Source: Arion vulgaris (taxonomy: Eukaryota > Mollusca > Gastropoda > Stylommatophora > Arionidae). Taken from it: a DNA stretch of 64,000 nucleotides. Shown here piece after piece: positions 54,882 through 64,000 of this stretch. The stretch lies in the NCBI GenBank assembly GCA_020796225.1, contig CM036755.1:58299152-58363151 (forward strand). The letters are read 5' to 3'. A program made the position numbers and the translations under genes. The notes beneath the pieces were generated by a model. That model worked only from the letters and a program-made list of their open reading frames with translations, had not been told where the DNA came from and ran no database searches. Positions within the stretch are counted from its first letter, which is position 1, and each line of letters opens with the position of its first letter.

Positions 54882-55694
54882 AATAGCGGCAGATCATGGC
54901 TGAGTCAGGCGGAAGATACTCTTAGGAAAATATGTGATCCTTCCGGAATTGCATCAGGAGAGGAATGGATTGCTGTGCTGCCTCAATTTCCGACTGCTTT
55001 CACCGTTATTACATCTATTAAGAAAAACTGCGAACAAAATAATCTATCACTACTAAACGTGGAGGCCTGTGCGTGGACTTTTTCAGCACGCTCAGGAGGA
55101 AAAATACTATGAGAGGCCAGTGGAGCCTACGCAACAACCACAAGTAGTTTGACAATGGAGGTTCGTGCGGTTACGGATGCGGTGAAATGGTTGGCATCGC
55201 ACAACTACTCTAGTGTTTTCATACTCAGTGACTCCATGAGCATGATTCGTAAAGTCGAATCAGGAATGATGAGGCGCAACTGGGTGGAGGTACTGGTACA
55301 GACAATGATCAGAGAAATCACCTTCATTTTTGTCCCTGGGAATGCAGGAGTTAGGGGTAATGAACGAGCTGATAGATTGGCTGGCTTGGCTACAATATCA
55401 GAGGGAGCTGCAATGGATCGAAATGACATTCTTCATGCATTGAGAGAATCTTTCCGAACACATGAGTTTCAGGGCTGTGATCCCTACTCGCTGACCAGAT
55501 TGAAAGAGATGGGTGTCAATTTTGGTGCAGCCCGAAAAGAACAACATACTAAATATGCAAAGAAATTGATTAATCAACATCGAACTGGCGTGTTGGGCCG
55601 CTGGACGCTGTTGGATTTGCTGAGGCGGAGATCGGAGCACCTATGGACATTTCCGGAGTCCTATGATGATAGTCCTCATATAACTGATAACTGA
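54882..55694 (+). pseudogene. J ORF2 RNase H and zinc-knuckle C-terminus
   Basis: LNSGRSWLSQAEDTLRKICD leads to a first frame that ends at 55112; the first catalytic D block is degraded (ACAWTFSARS). The second frame from 55149 has TMEVRAVTDAVKWL (E), FILSDSMSMI (D) and VPGNAGVRGNERADRLAGLA (final D; the usual PGH is PGN). The C-terminus follows: NFGAARKEQHTKYAKKLINQ HRTGVLGRWTLLDLLRRRSE, ending FPESYDDSPHI, where the usual CPEC cysteines are lost. Loss of the first D block and of H suggests it is inactive. Confidence 0.87.
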
Positions 55695-55695
55695 T

Positions 55696-55960
55696 AACCA
55701 CTGCATTCGTTGTCTTTCCATGTATTCGGTGCATGAAGTTATGCCCACTCTGTTTAGCAGAACATTACATTTTGACAATTCCCAAAGGGATCTTGAGACA
55801 AGAAAGCGAAAGTTCACAGAAATGTACTCGCTTGTATCAATAGAAGTTAATGTTATTTACTGGAGATTGTCGTTACATTTTCAAGATGTTTCGACTTCTG
55901 ATCTCTTGATAATTCATAAAGAAACATGTTTAACAGTCCTAAGAAAATAGGAGCAAACGA
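55696..55960 (-). pseudogene. nLTR-F copy, part right of the J insertion
   Basis: On minus, NVLLNRVGITSCTEYMERQR leads into MQWFGHL across the duplicated target. This confirms that the J element interrupted this RT copy. Further upstream it is degraded. Confidence 0.7.
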
Positions 55961-56118
55961 AAATTTCACATTAACACTTACAGCCGTAGTAGTTCAGAAT
56001 AATCGACCACTTTTAGCAATTATGCAGTAATGTTGTCACCGTCAATAACCATATTGGTTTTTTTTTTAGGGAACGAATTGGCTTTTGATTTCTTTGGCAT
56101 TTATCATTCTTATTTATG

Positions 56119-56385
56119 TTATGTTATGCAATCGAGGTCATGGCACATTGGACATTCCCATTCGTGCTCTGTTCTCCGCTGTAGCAGCGATCCCAAAGTC
56201 CATCTGCTGACCGTACCCATAAGAAGCTGATTAGTATATCTTCTCTCTCTACCACGAAGACGACACTTTCTGGCATGTCCAAACCTAACGCCCAATTTTC
56301 GAACTCGTTCCAGTGTCTGAGACTCGCTCATGTCACATAAATGAGAGCGTACCGCATTGATGATATCGGCTCTGTCCATGCTGAT
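56119..56385 (-). pseudogene. J-family ORF2 C-terminal fragment, divergent subfamily
   Basis: MDRADIINAVRSHLCDMSES, KLGVRFGHARKCRLRGRERR YTNQLLMGTVSRWTLGSLLQ RRTEHEWECPMCHDLD. This is the post-RNase H segment with an intact CPxC zinc-knuckle start. Only about 85 residues; subfamily different from the 55-kb copy. Confidence 0.75.
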
Positions 56386-57490
56386 TATTATTTAATTGAC
56401 ATGGCTAAAATGTTTGTGTCGGTTTCCATTCCAAACAAGAGAGTGTTCGTGTAGTAGTTGACGTGAAGGATGCGTAGAACAAAGTGGACTTTTCCATCAC
56501 GATACTCTGCTAAAATATGGAGTTAACACTTGACTCGTGTACTGGATAGCTGTTTTTTTAATGGAAAGGACCGTTACACTACGTTTACGAACAGGGACGT
56601 CAGATCCTACACGTATATGCCCGAGAGTACCACAGGGATTTTGATTTTGTATGCCGTTTGGATGTGGGTTATAGTTGATGTAATATTATTGGCATCTGCT
56701 CTCATAAACTCTTTTCCATTGTGTCTACAAAGTCTCACAGTTTCAAAATTCTCTTGTCAAGGCCATTTATTCTCTGGTACATAGGATGCTTTTCTGTCAT
56801 TTTTATAAATTTTTTCAAATTGTTTGTCAGATTGTTTTCCAGATTATTTTTCTTTCTGGTTGACTCTCTTAACATCCATTAATTAAAGAAATGTTATAAA
56901 TAAGAAGGTCAAGGCTATGGTGGATGAATACACTTTACTGTTTGTTATGTAAGTTGATTAAAGTCTCTTTAAGCCGAGGCAAGCTACTTCAACATAAAAC
57001 CAATCTTTTTTGTTATATCAGAGCGTGCAGGCCAGCACACATAAAATATCAAAAAATAAACTCATTCGATGAATACACACGAGATACCGATGCTGTGATG
57101 TACTCTGGTGACTTAGTAATTTGAGACAAGCAGAGTGCCTAGGACTATTATTATATTATAAGACTCGTATTTCTAGTACTATCGGAGATGGACGATAAAA
57201 CGTAAATCTCCTTTTCAAGCTGAACATGTGAAAAAGTCATTCGCAGTTGAAGCTCGATAAGGGTAAGCTTCAAAGCTGCAGCCTGCGCAAAAATAATTTC
57301 AAGAAGAAAACAAATAACATTTTATTACAATTGTTACCATTTTCAAAATTACATGCGGGACACTCGTCCAAGATTATGGGTTTCGTGCACTGCCGCTGAG
57401 ATCCTCCTATGTCAGAAAGAGATCGGAGCAGTTATGGTTTGTCACTAAAGTGCAATGATGATGTTCATATTAATCAACCAATCAATTAGA
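56386..57490. other. Unassigned spacer
   Basis: Several short open frames without recognisable domains; no repeats noticed. Confidence 0.35.
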
Positions 57491-57499
57491 CTACGTCTC

Positions 57500-58030
57500 G
57501 TTCAGTATGAAACGCTTTTTATGTAATGTCATCAGCCAGAAACCAACAACTTTTGTCAAAGGTTATGTCAAGCTTATTATAAAGTTGACCCCATTAAATT
57601 TTATTATCAAATGTAGCAGCAATAAGTTTGTTTATCACACATATCAATCTAAGTGTGCTACTAAAATACAGCACGCCAAAATTGTTTTAAGAAATATAAT
57701 ACGTCAAGATCACAACAAATATTCAACGCCAAGATTATTATTATCAAGTATATCACATCAAGTTTATAGCCGACAATATATTATATCTAGTGTGTTACCG
57801 AATAGTTTTCCAGTGAAGATCAATCAATATAAATGGCTAGTAATATCGATCTGTTCTCATAGATGTGAGAGATGGACAATAAATAAAGATATGAAGCAAA
57901 TAATTCACTCTTATGAATATATATGTACATGTTATAGAAAGATATTACAGGTTTCTAATAAGGAACCAAATACAAACCAATTTGTTAGAAATACAAGAAA
58001 TTTGTTGACATTGGTTATTAGTTTCTAAGC
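57500..58030 (+). pseudogene. nLTR-D RT thumb remnant
   Basis: A 173-codon frame whose last part reads CSHRCERWTINKDMKQIIHS YEYICTCYRKILQVSNKEPN TNQFVRNT. This corresponds to GCExWTxxKxMKxxIHSFE and CYRKILQVSxKEHxTNEFVR of RTE thumbs. Earlier residues are weakly alike. The copy is diverged and lacks the palm. Confidence 0.6.
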
Positions 58031-58039
58031 TGATGTCTT

Positions 58040-58740
58040 TGCATTACGGGCAGACCCATAGGTGCTCAGTATTCCTCATCAGATATCTAAGAGTATACAT
58101 ACTGATAGGTGCGGCAAGATGGGAAACTACGAGAAAAAACCGTGTAGATACATCAATCAACACAGAACGGGAGTTGTTAGTCTAAACCACAGCCAACTCT
58201 AGATAACTTTATAGTTGGCACTGGTCTAAACACACTGAAATACATGCTTGGGAGGAGATCGGAGCAATTATGGACATGTGTGATGAAGATGATCCTTAAA
58301 TAAACAATACACAAATAAGTAATACATACTGATGGCACCATCAGTCACACTCCTCACTCTGCCTTTAAGGCATCTAGTACTACTTGTACAACAGACAACT
58401 TCAAACTGCTCAAATCGTTGGATCGACTCAACATCTATTTTAGTGTCTTCCTCCAACTGGCAGTCTCGAAGAGACCAAATGACATTCACCTTATCCATCT
58501 TCAACATCCCAACAATCGATGCTGTTGATGCAAACCTGTCCACTCTCTCATTACCGTAACCACCCGCATGTCCAGGATAATATATCTACGTAAACCGCTT
58601 AAATAGACTTCAATAGACGACATCCACTCATACCGAAACCTGAGCTTATGGGTCTTGTGAAGCATCGACTGAAGAGTCAGATAAACAGATCCCAGAGAGC
58701 CAATGGAGGATATGAAACACTAACGAAACCGGATATAACA
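58040..58740 (-). pseudogene. J-family RNase H to C-terminus, split by a later J insertion
   Basis: On minus from 58740: LHWLSG and SDSSVD remnants, IYYPGHAGGYGNERVDRFAS TASIVGMLKMDKVN (last D block), SSTRCLKGRVRSVTDGAISM. It then breaks at 58334 and resumes at 58106 with YTLRYL and NTEHLWVCP. It belongs to the same subfamily as the 27.5-kb copy, with a deletion in the D-E region. Inactive. Confidence 0.82.
58107..58321 (+). mobile_element. Short J-family 3' fragment inserted in a J copy, 12-bp TSD
   Basis: Flank ATACATACTGAT at 58095-58106 and 58322-58333. The 215-bp insert starts AGGTGCGGCAAGATGG and encodes RYINQHRTGVVS and LGGDRSNYG-type C-terminal residues. It ends CCTTAAATAAACAATACACA. 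It is a 5'-truncated retrocopy in the opposite orientation to its host. Confidence 0.9.
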
Positions 58741-58839
58741 CAGTGGCTTAGACTGATATAAATATATGCATGTATATATATACATATATCACAAAGCTCA
58801 ATTACATATCACTCTATTGTTAAATTAAATATATCACAA

Positions 58840-58942
58840 AAATGAACAAACATTGCTTAGTGTGAAGAAACGATTACATAATAGAAACAAAAATGAACAA
58901 ACATTGCTTAGTGTGAAGAAACGATTACATAATAGAAAAACC
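58840..58942. repeat. 51-bp direct duplication
   Basis: Two copies of ATGAACAAACATTGCTTAGT and following 31 bases. Confidence 0.9.
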
Positions 58943-58961
58943 AAGATTTTATAATATCCTT

Positions 58962-59232
58962 CTTTTTCTTCGGCGAACGTTTTTCATATCGACCACTTGT
59001 AAACCACTCTTTGTGATCTGTATGTGATCTGAGCCTAAGGGCGATCGTACGTTGTGCCAGTTATGCGCCTACACAAATGTCAGCACATCCGATTTATGCG
59101 ACGCTTTTTATTTACCAACGTAGCTTCCCAAAGCTATTAATTACCTCAGTCGCCTCTTTACGATATACCTTGTAGGTGGCAGTGTTACTATTCTTTGTCT
59201 ACCCTTGCGAGCCCTGGCAACAGTCGAGTGAT
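58962..59232 (-). mobile_element. SINE-1 copy
   Basis: Reverse copy from CTTCTTTTTCTTCGGCGAACG to CAGTCGAGTG; it contains CAGTCGCCTCTTTACGATAT. Confidence 0.88.
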
Positions 59233-59655
59233 AACATCATTCCAAATATTGATCGTCTGAATTTTACTACTTTCTCTCTCTCTCTGCCTCTTCTCTCATT
59301 GATTTTGTGATTCTGATATCTCTTTATTTATTGACTGTCCAGATATCTTCTCTCAATTGTAATTTAGTTCATGTGATTTCTTCTATTGATGCTGGCTCTG
59401 TTCTATCTCTGTCCGACATCAGTCCTAGCAGCATAGATTTCTAAACATCACCAAGCAATGGCTGTTTTTTCATGACCATTATTTTAAGCAAGATTGACAA
59501 CTGCATTTTCTCTATCTTTTATTTGATTCTATTCTGAAGGTTACACATTTATTTAAGATGGTTTGTCTTCTGTGTTGCATTATTTATTCCATTTATATCC
59601 ATCTTTTTACATTATCTTTATTTATAAGTGTTCATTTTATTTCTTCTTCTACTTT
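59233..59655. other. Unassigned T-rich spacer
   Basis: No gene recognised. Confidence 0.4.
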
Positions 59656-59662
59656 TTCTCCT

Positions 59663-59750
59663 TTTGTCTGTTACTTTCAATGTTTCACAAACGTACATTG
59701 ATGATCGTTTGTCTGTTACTTTCAAGTTTCACAAACGTATATTGGTGATC
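59663..59750. repeat. 44-bp direct duplication
   Basis: Two copies of TGTCTGTTACTTTCAA plus GTTTCACAAACGTA, immediately left of a SINE insertion. Confidence 0.85.
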
Positions 59751-59762
59751 AAGTTTCTTCAC

Positions 59763-60016
59763 GCCCGAGTGGTTACCGGGGCCCAAATTTGGGGTGTAAA
59801 GAATAGAACCACTGTTACCTGCCAAGCATGTCGTAAGAGGCGACTAAGGAGGTTTGGCTGAAATCGGATGCACATGTCCTAAACGTGTAGAAGTCTATGC
59901 GTTTAGGGGCCTACCAAACCAATGTGCAACGTATACACGTTCTTGGCAAAGATCAAACATATGACAAAGAGTGATTAAAATTGGTCGTAAAGAACGAACG
60001 CAAGAAGAAGAAGAAG
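59763..60016 (+). mobile_element. SINE-1 related copy with 12-bp TSD
   Basis: Flank AAGTTTCTTCAC at 59751-59762 and 60017-60028. Head GCCCGAGTGGTTACCGGGGC, core CATGTCGTAAGAGGCGACT, tail (GAA)n. Its middle differs from typical SINE-1 and matches the 13.98-kb copy. Confidence 0.92.
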
Positions 60017-60093
60017 AAGTTTCTTCACTATTATCTCATGTATTTTACTTTTTCTTTCATTTTTTCCCCGTCTTCTTCTTTATTGTCATCCAA

Positions 60094-60388
60094 TATCTTT
60101 CAAACATTGATTAATGTTAAATCCAATATCTTTCAAACATTGATTAATGTTAAATCCAATATCTTTCAAACATTGATTAATGTTAAATCCAATATCTCTC
60201 AAACATTGATTAATGTTAAATCCAATATCTTTCAAACATTGATTAATGTTAAATCCAATATCTTTCAAACATTGATTAATGTTAAATCCAATATCTTTCA
60301 AACATTGATTAATGTTAAATCCAATATCTTTCAAACATTGATTAATGTTAAATCCAATATCTTTCAAACATTGATTAATGTTAAAGTT
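60094..60388. repeat. 33-bp minisatellite, 9 copies
   Basis: Units contain TCCAATATCTTTCAAACATT. Open on both strands because 33 is a multiple of three (NIFQTLINVKS repeats on plus). No real coding evidence. Confidence 0.96.
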
Positions 60389-60474
60389 GATTCCAAATTT
60401 TATCATTTCCCAACCACAGTCTATCAATATTACTCGCTTCAGTAAAAACAACACTCATGAGAGTCGAAAATCGG

Positions 60475-60785
60475 TGGCATATACTTTACAAGACGTAGCC
60501 ATCAACAGTAAACGAGTCGTCAATTTTCTAGGCACCACTTATTCGATTAGTAGTTTGCCAATGCTTTCTGAAAGGTGATGTCTATTCTTAAAGTTCGTAA
60601 AAATCCAATGGAGCTGTTTGGAGTTGAAAGTTTGTTGAAGCCCTGTGCTCCGTTGGGAGTTGAAAGGTGAAGAAAAATCCAAGGGAACTAATTTTCTTCT
60701 AAACTTGCCCGCAGCGGAGTTTGAACCAGGTACGCTTGGATTGTGATCAAGCTCGCTACCGCTTAAGCTACAGACGCTAACACAT
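60475..60785 (-). mobile_element. SINE-2 copy carrying a tiny retrotransposon insert
   Basis: Read on minus: head CTGTAGCTTAAGCGGTAGCG with B box TGGTTCAAACTCCG (60720-60780); body near 60480-60570 (complement of GTAGCCATCAACAGTAAACG). Between them lies a 64-bp insert. The head resembles that of the 30.7-kb copy, not the 25.6-kb copy. Confidence 0.85.
60609..60672 (+). mobile_element. 64-bp nLTR-B 3' end inserted in SINE-2, 10-bp TSD
   Basis: Flank AAAAATCCAA at 60599-60608 and 60673-60682. The insert (GTTTGTTGAAGCCCTGTGCT, CCGTTGGGAGTTGAAAGGTG) matches the 3' end of the nLTR-B copy at 19940-19985. Confidence 0.9.
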
Positions 60786-61400
60786 ATGAGTACAAAGTGT
60801 TAAGTATAAATAATGTGACGTCTTCCTTTAGGTAATTCTTCCATGCCTCTCAAAATCATAATTGTATCTTCTGCTATGATTATTCTGCAAAGACTTTTCC
60901 GTGTTCTTCCATTTTTGTCTATTTAGAATCACTTAACCATTTCTCTGAGTAACTTCTTTGTAACTCCCAGACACATTTGAAATGACACTGAATCCTGGCT
61001 TTAAATTAGACAGTATTCAAACTGGAAATACAGGGTGTTCAACTTAAAAGCAGCCAGTGAATGGAGCTAATCTGGCATATATGTATGGAAATGAGAAGGT
61101 TCAATTATGACGTAGAATAGGTCAAGGTTGTGTGATGGTATGTAATTGTAGTGCGGAAGGGGCGATGAACAAATGTGACGTAGGACAAGCTAGTCAGAAC
61201 CGGTTTAAATAGTAAATAGACGAGATGCAATGCGTACCTGGCAAATTTCTATTTATGACTGGGGCTGCTTTTAAGTTCTTGAGTCACGATACTGGCTTTA
61301 CGACATCTTTAAAAATACTGCGAGTCAGTATATTGGATCAGAAGGGTTAAAGGCGTTAAGTAACTTAACACAGTGAATTTCAAAGAAGATAAAATGTATT
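60786..61400. other. Unassigned spacer
   Basis: No feature recognised. Confidence 0.35.
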
Positions 61401-61419
61401 CTCTATCTTGGTTGTGCAA

Positions 61420-61600
61420 GTTATGCATACCGATAGGTGCGGCAAGACGGAAAATCACGGAGAAAACCCAGTAGATACATTAATCAACACAGAACGGGAG
61501 TTATTATCTTAACCACACTGAAATACATGCTTGGGAGAAGATCGAAACAATTATGAACATGTCCGATGTGCGATGATCCTCAAATGAACAATGAACTCAG
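61420..61600 (+). pseudogene. J-family ORF2 C-terminal fragment
   Basis: GGTGCGGCAAGACGGAAAAT encodes GAARRK; then RYINQHRTGVI and LKYMLGRRS with CPMCDDPQ in shifted frames. It starts at nearly the same element position as the 58107 insert. No stop-free frame. Confidence 0.65.
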
Positions 61601-61809
61601 TGAATGAGAACCAAGAAATATCAGTTGAGTATTATGTCTAACTTGGTAATTAGAAGTACCATCTTTGCCTACATGGTAATTCATCAATTTAACGTGGCAT
61701 TCACCTGATGTGGTGACCAGAAAGGAGATTGACTATTTTTGTATACTCGTACATACATAACTTAGTGCATCATCACTTAGAGAGGGATAGACAGATGTAG
61801 GAAACCATC
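61601..61809. other. Unassigned spacer
   Basis: No feature recognised. Confidence 0.35.
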
Positions 61810-62310
61810 ATAACTTATGCATACAACCAAACTGGACTTGACAATTTATGATTCTAAAATAAAAACTTTGAATAAACAGTCAAAAGCTAAAAAAGAAATA
61901 AGGAAGAAGCAAAGGAAGAATATCACATCAAGTTTAAGAACAAGTTCGATTCACTCACTGGAGAAAATGAACAGAACGTTGAAGACAAATGGACTAGGAT
62001 ACAGAACACCATTTGAAAGGTTTCAAGTAGTTGGACAAGATGAAAGAAATTATATATCAAATCATTGAATAAGTGATGAGATCTGGAAATGTTTTCAACA
62101 ACGAAGGAGGAGGATGAAACTTGCGAAATAAAATGCAAACAATGGAACTGGCACAATCAAAGGTAAATAAGAATATAGACAAACAAATCAAGGGTAGAAA
62201 AAAAGCTGTTAGAAGATACAACAATTATATTATGTCGATCGACAAGCGGAAGAAAGTGAAAGTTCAGCTAACAATGGAAACAGTAAAATGTTTTACTTAA
62301 ACTAATACGT
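61810..62310 (+). pseudogene. Possible RTE endonuclease-RT linker remnant
   Basis: Lysine-rich frames include NKFDSLTGENEQNVEDKWTR and ISDEIWKCFQQRRRMKLAK with frame changes. These resemble the RFxxLxx..EDxWxxIxN and WIsxEtw.kIexRR segment between endonuclease and RT of RTE elements. No catalytic motif is visible; the call is by resemblance only. Confidence 0.45.
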
Positions 62311-62324
62311 TCATCATTTATTTC

Positions 62325-64000
62325 AAAGTGTGGCTCTATTAAAGTGTGGTTCTATCAAAGTGGGCTCTATCAAAGTGTGGCTCAATCAAAGTGTGAGCCA
62401 ATCAAAGTGTGGCTCAATCAAAGTGTGGCTCAATCAAAGTGTGGCTCAATCAAAGTGTGGCTCAATCAAAATGTGGCTCAATCAAAGTGTGGTGCAATCA
62501 AAGTGTGGCTCAATCAAAGTGTGGCTCAATCAAAGTGTGGCGCAATCAAAGTGTGGCTCAATCAAAGTGTGGCTCAATCAAAGTGTGGCACAATCAAAGT
62601 GTGGGGCAATCAAAGTGTAGCTCATTCAAAGTGTGGCTCAATCAAAGTGTGGCTCAATCAAAGTGTGGTTCAATCAAAGTGTGACTCAATCAAAGTGTGG
62701 CACAATCAAAGTGTGGCGCAATCAAAATGTAGCTCATTCAAAGTGTGGCTAAATCAAAGTGTGGCTCAATCTAAGTGTGGCTCAATCTAAGTGTGGCTCA
62801 ATCAATGTGTGGCTCAATCAAAGTGTGGCACAATCAAAGTGTGGCGCAATCAAAGTGTGGCTCAATCAAAGTGTGGCTCAATCAAAGTGTGGCTCAATCA
62901 AAGTGTGGCTCAATCTAAGTGTGGCTCAATCAAAGTGTGGCTCAATCAAAGTGTGGCTCAATCAAAGTGTGACTCAATCAAAGTGTGGCGCAATCAAAGT
63001 GTGGCTCAATCAAAGTGTGGCTCAATCAAAGTGTGGCGCAAACAAAGAGTGTGCGCAATCAAAGTGTGGCGCAATCAAAGTGTAGCTCATTCAAAGTGTG
63101 GTTCAATCAAAGTGTGGCTCAATCAAAGTGTGGCTCAATCAAAGTGTGGCTCAATCAATGTGTGACTCAATCAATCTGTGGCTCAATCAAAGTGTGGCTC
63201 AATCAAAGTGTGGCTCAATCAAAGTGTGGCTCAATCAATGTGTGGCTCAATCAAAGTGTGGCACAATCAAAGTGTGGCTCAAACAAAGTGTGGCTCAATC
63301 ACAGTGTGGCACAATTAAAGTGTGGCACAATTAAAGTGTGGCACAATCAAAGTGTGGGGCAATCAAAGTGTAGCTCATTCAAAGTGTGGCTCAATCAAAG
63401 TGTGGTTCAATCAAAGTGTGACTCAATCAAAGTGTGGCACAATCAAAGTGTGGCGCAATCAAAATGTAGCTCATTCAAAGTGTGGCTAAATCAAAGTGTG
63501 GCTCAATCTAAGTGTGGCTCAATCTAAGTGTGGCTCAATCAATGTGTGGCTCAATCAAAGTGTGGCACAATCAAAGTGTGGCGCAATCAAAGTGTGGCTC
63601 AATCAAAGTGTGGCTCAATCAAAGTGTGGCTCAATCTAAGTGTGGCTCAATCAAAGTGTGGCTCAATCAAAGTGTGGCTCAATCAAAGTGTGACTCAATC
63701 AAAGTGTGGCGCAATCAAAGTGTGGCTCAATCAAAGTGTGGCTCAATCAAAGTGTGGCGCAAACAAAGTGTGGCGCAATCAAAGTGTGGCGCAATCAAAG
63801 TGTAGCTCATTCAAAGTGTGGTTCAATCAAAGTGTGGCTCAATCAAAGTGTGGCTCAATCAAAGTGTAGCTCAATCAAAGTGTAGCTCAATCAAAGTGTG
63901 GCTCAATCAAAGTGTGGCTCAATCAAAGTGTGGCTCAATCAATGTGTGACTCAATCAATCTGTGGCTCAATCAAAGTGTGGCTCAATCAAAGTGTGGCTC
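62325..64000. repeat. 16-bp minisatellite with higher-order repeats, over 100 copies, runs off the window
   Basis: Units AAAGTGTGGCTCAATC with variants (GCGCAATC, GCACAATC, TAGCTCATTC). Blocks recur: AAAATGTAGCTCATTC at 62724 and 63461 (737 bp apart), TGTGACTCAATCAATCTGTG at 63161 and 63945 (784 bp apart). Three units make 48 bp, so frames stay open for 90-180 codons (NQSVAQSKCGSIKVWL); not a gene. Confidence 0.97.

Larger units (their letters stand above)
54572..55695 (+). mobile_element. J-family insertion with 5' inversion (twin priming) and 13-bp TSD
   Basis: The flank AACCACTGCATTC occurs at 54559-54571 and 55696-55708. The left part (54572 to about 54878) is antisense RT thumb; the right part (about 54880-55695) is sense RNase H to ORF end. 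In element order the inverted segment ends HPLHE just before the sense segment starts LNSGRSWLSQ, which is the arrangement made by twin priming. The 3' end is TAACTGATAACTGATAA. Confidence 0.93.

Noticed and set aside
62330..63869. Repeat protein with SVAQSKCGSIKVWLNQ units
   Set aside because: A 16-bp DNA repeat explains the 16-residue period; many frames overlap and none has unique flanks.

Overview
This window reads as gene-poor metazoan DNA, almost certainly from an invertebrate. It is AT-rich and contains remnants of non-LTR retrotransposons (several families), tRNA-headed SINEs, a Penelope-like element with a GIY-YIG domain, hAT and IS630/Tc1/mariner-type DNA transposons, and very many minisatellites. 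I see no host protein-coding gene, rRNA gene or functional tRNA gene. The taxon (arthropod, mollusc or other) cannot be fixed from this sequence.

Working family names used below. nLTR-A, -B, -C, -D, -F and -G are RTE/CR1-type reverse transcriptase (RT) families known here mostly from the C-terminal tail (WxGH ... GRPRxRW motifs). J is an RNase H-bearing jockey/I-like family. SINE-1 has a conserved core (CATGTCGTAAGAGGCGACT) and a (GAA)n tail. SINE-2 and SINE-3 have tRNA-like heads, as do SINE-4 and SINE-5. SINE-6 is a short repeat known from fragments.

Layout. 1-1.63 kb: 29-bp, 39-bp and 117-bp arrays. 1.77-3.4 kb: a hAT element inserted at the stop codon of a J fragment. 3.4-9.9 kb: relics, with a 1.5-kb IS630/Tc1-type element at 6.0-7.5 kb. 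9.9-16.6 kb: short arrays, nLTR-G and -A copies, a Penelope-like element inside a 39-bp array, a J relic. 16.8-23.2 kb: nLTR-C, -A and -B copies, (ATC)n, a 25-bp array born inside nLTR-B, a (TG)-rich array, SINEs. 23.8-26.15 kb: a fuller IS630/Tc1-type transposon carrying a SINE-2. 26.2-34.8 kb: nLTR-A, a J RNase H domain, a 1.2-kb 35-bp array, SINEs, small arrays. 34.9-36.4 kb: a second hAT inside a 15-bp array. 36.4-43.9 kb: SINE-1 copies, the best nLTR-C RT, a 42-bp array from nLTR-G, a 24-bp array. 43.9-47.9 kb: nLTR-F split by a 3.1-kb 33-bp array. 48.45-53.17 kb: a 4.7-kb 46-bp array. 53.2-62.3 kb: nLTR-C, nLTR-F split by a twin-primed J insertion, nested J copies, SINEs. 62.3-64 kb: a 16-bp array running off the end.

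The unifying theme is nesting plus tandem expansion. At least eight insertions have recognisable target-site duplications (seven perfect or near perfect). For several minisatellites the repeat unit can be traced to a segment of the transposable element in which the array lies. By my rough tally, tandem arrays make up about a quarter to 30 percent of the window. No functional gene network is present; all coding relics are broken or truncated.
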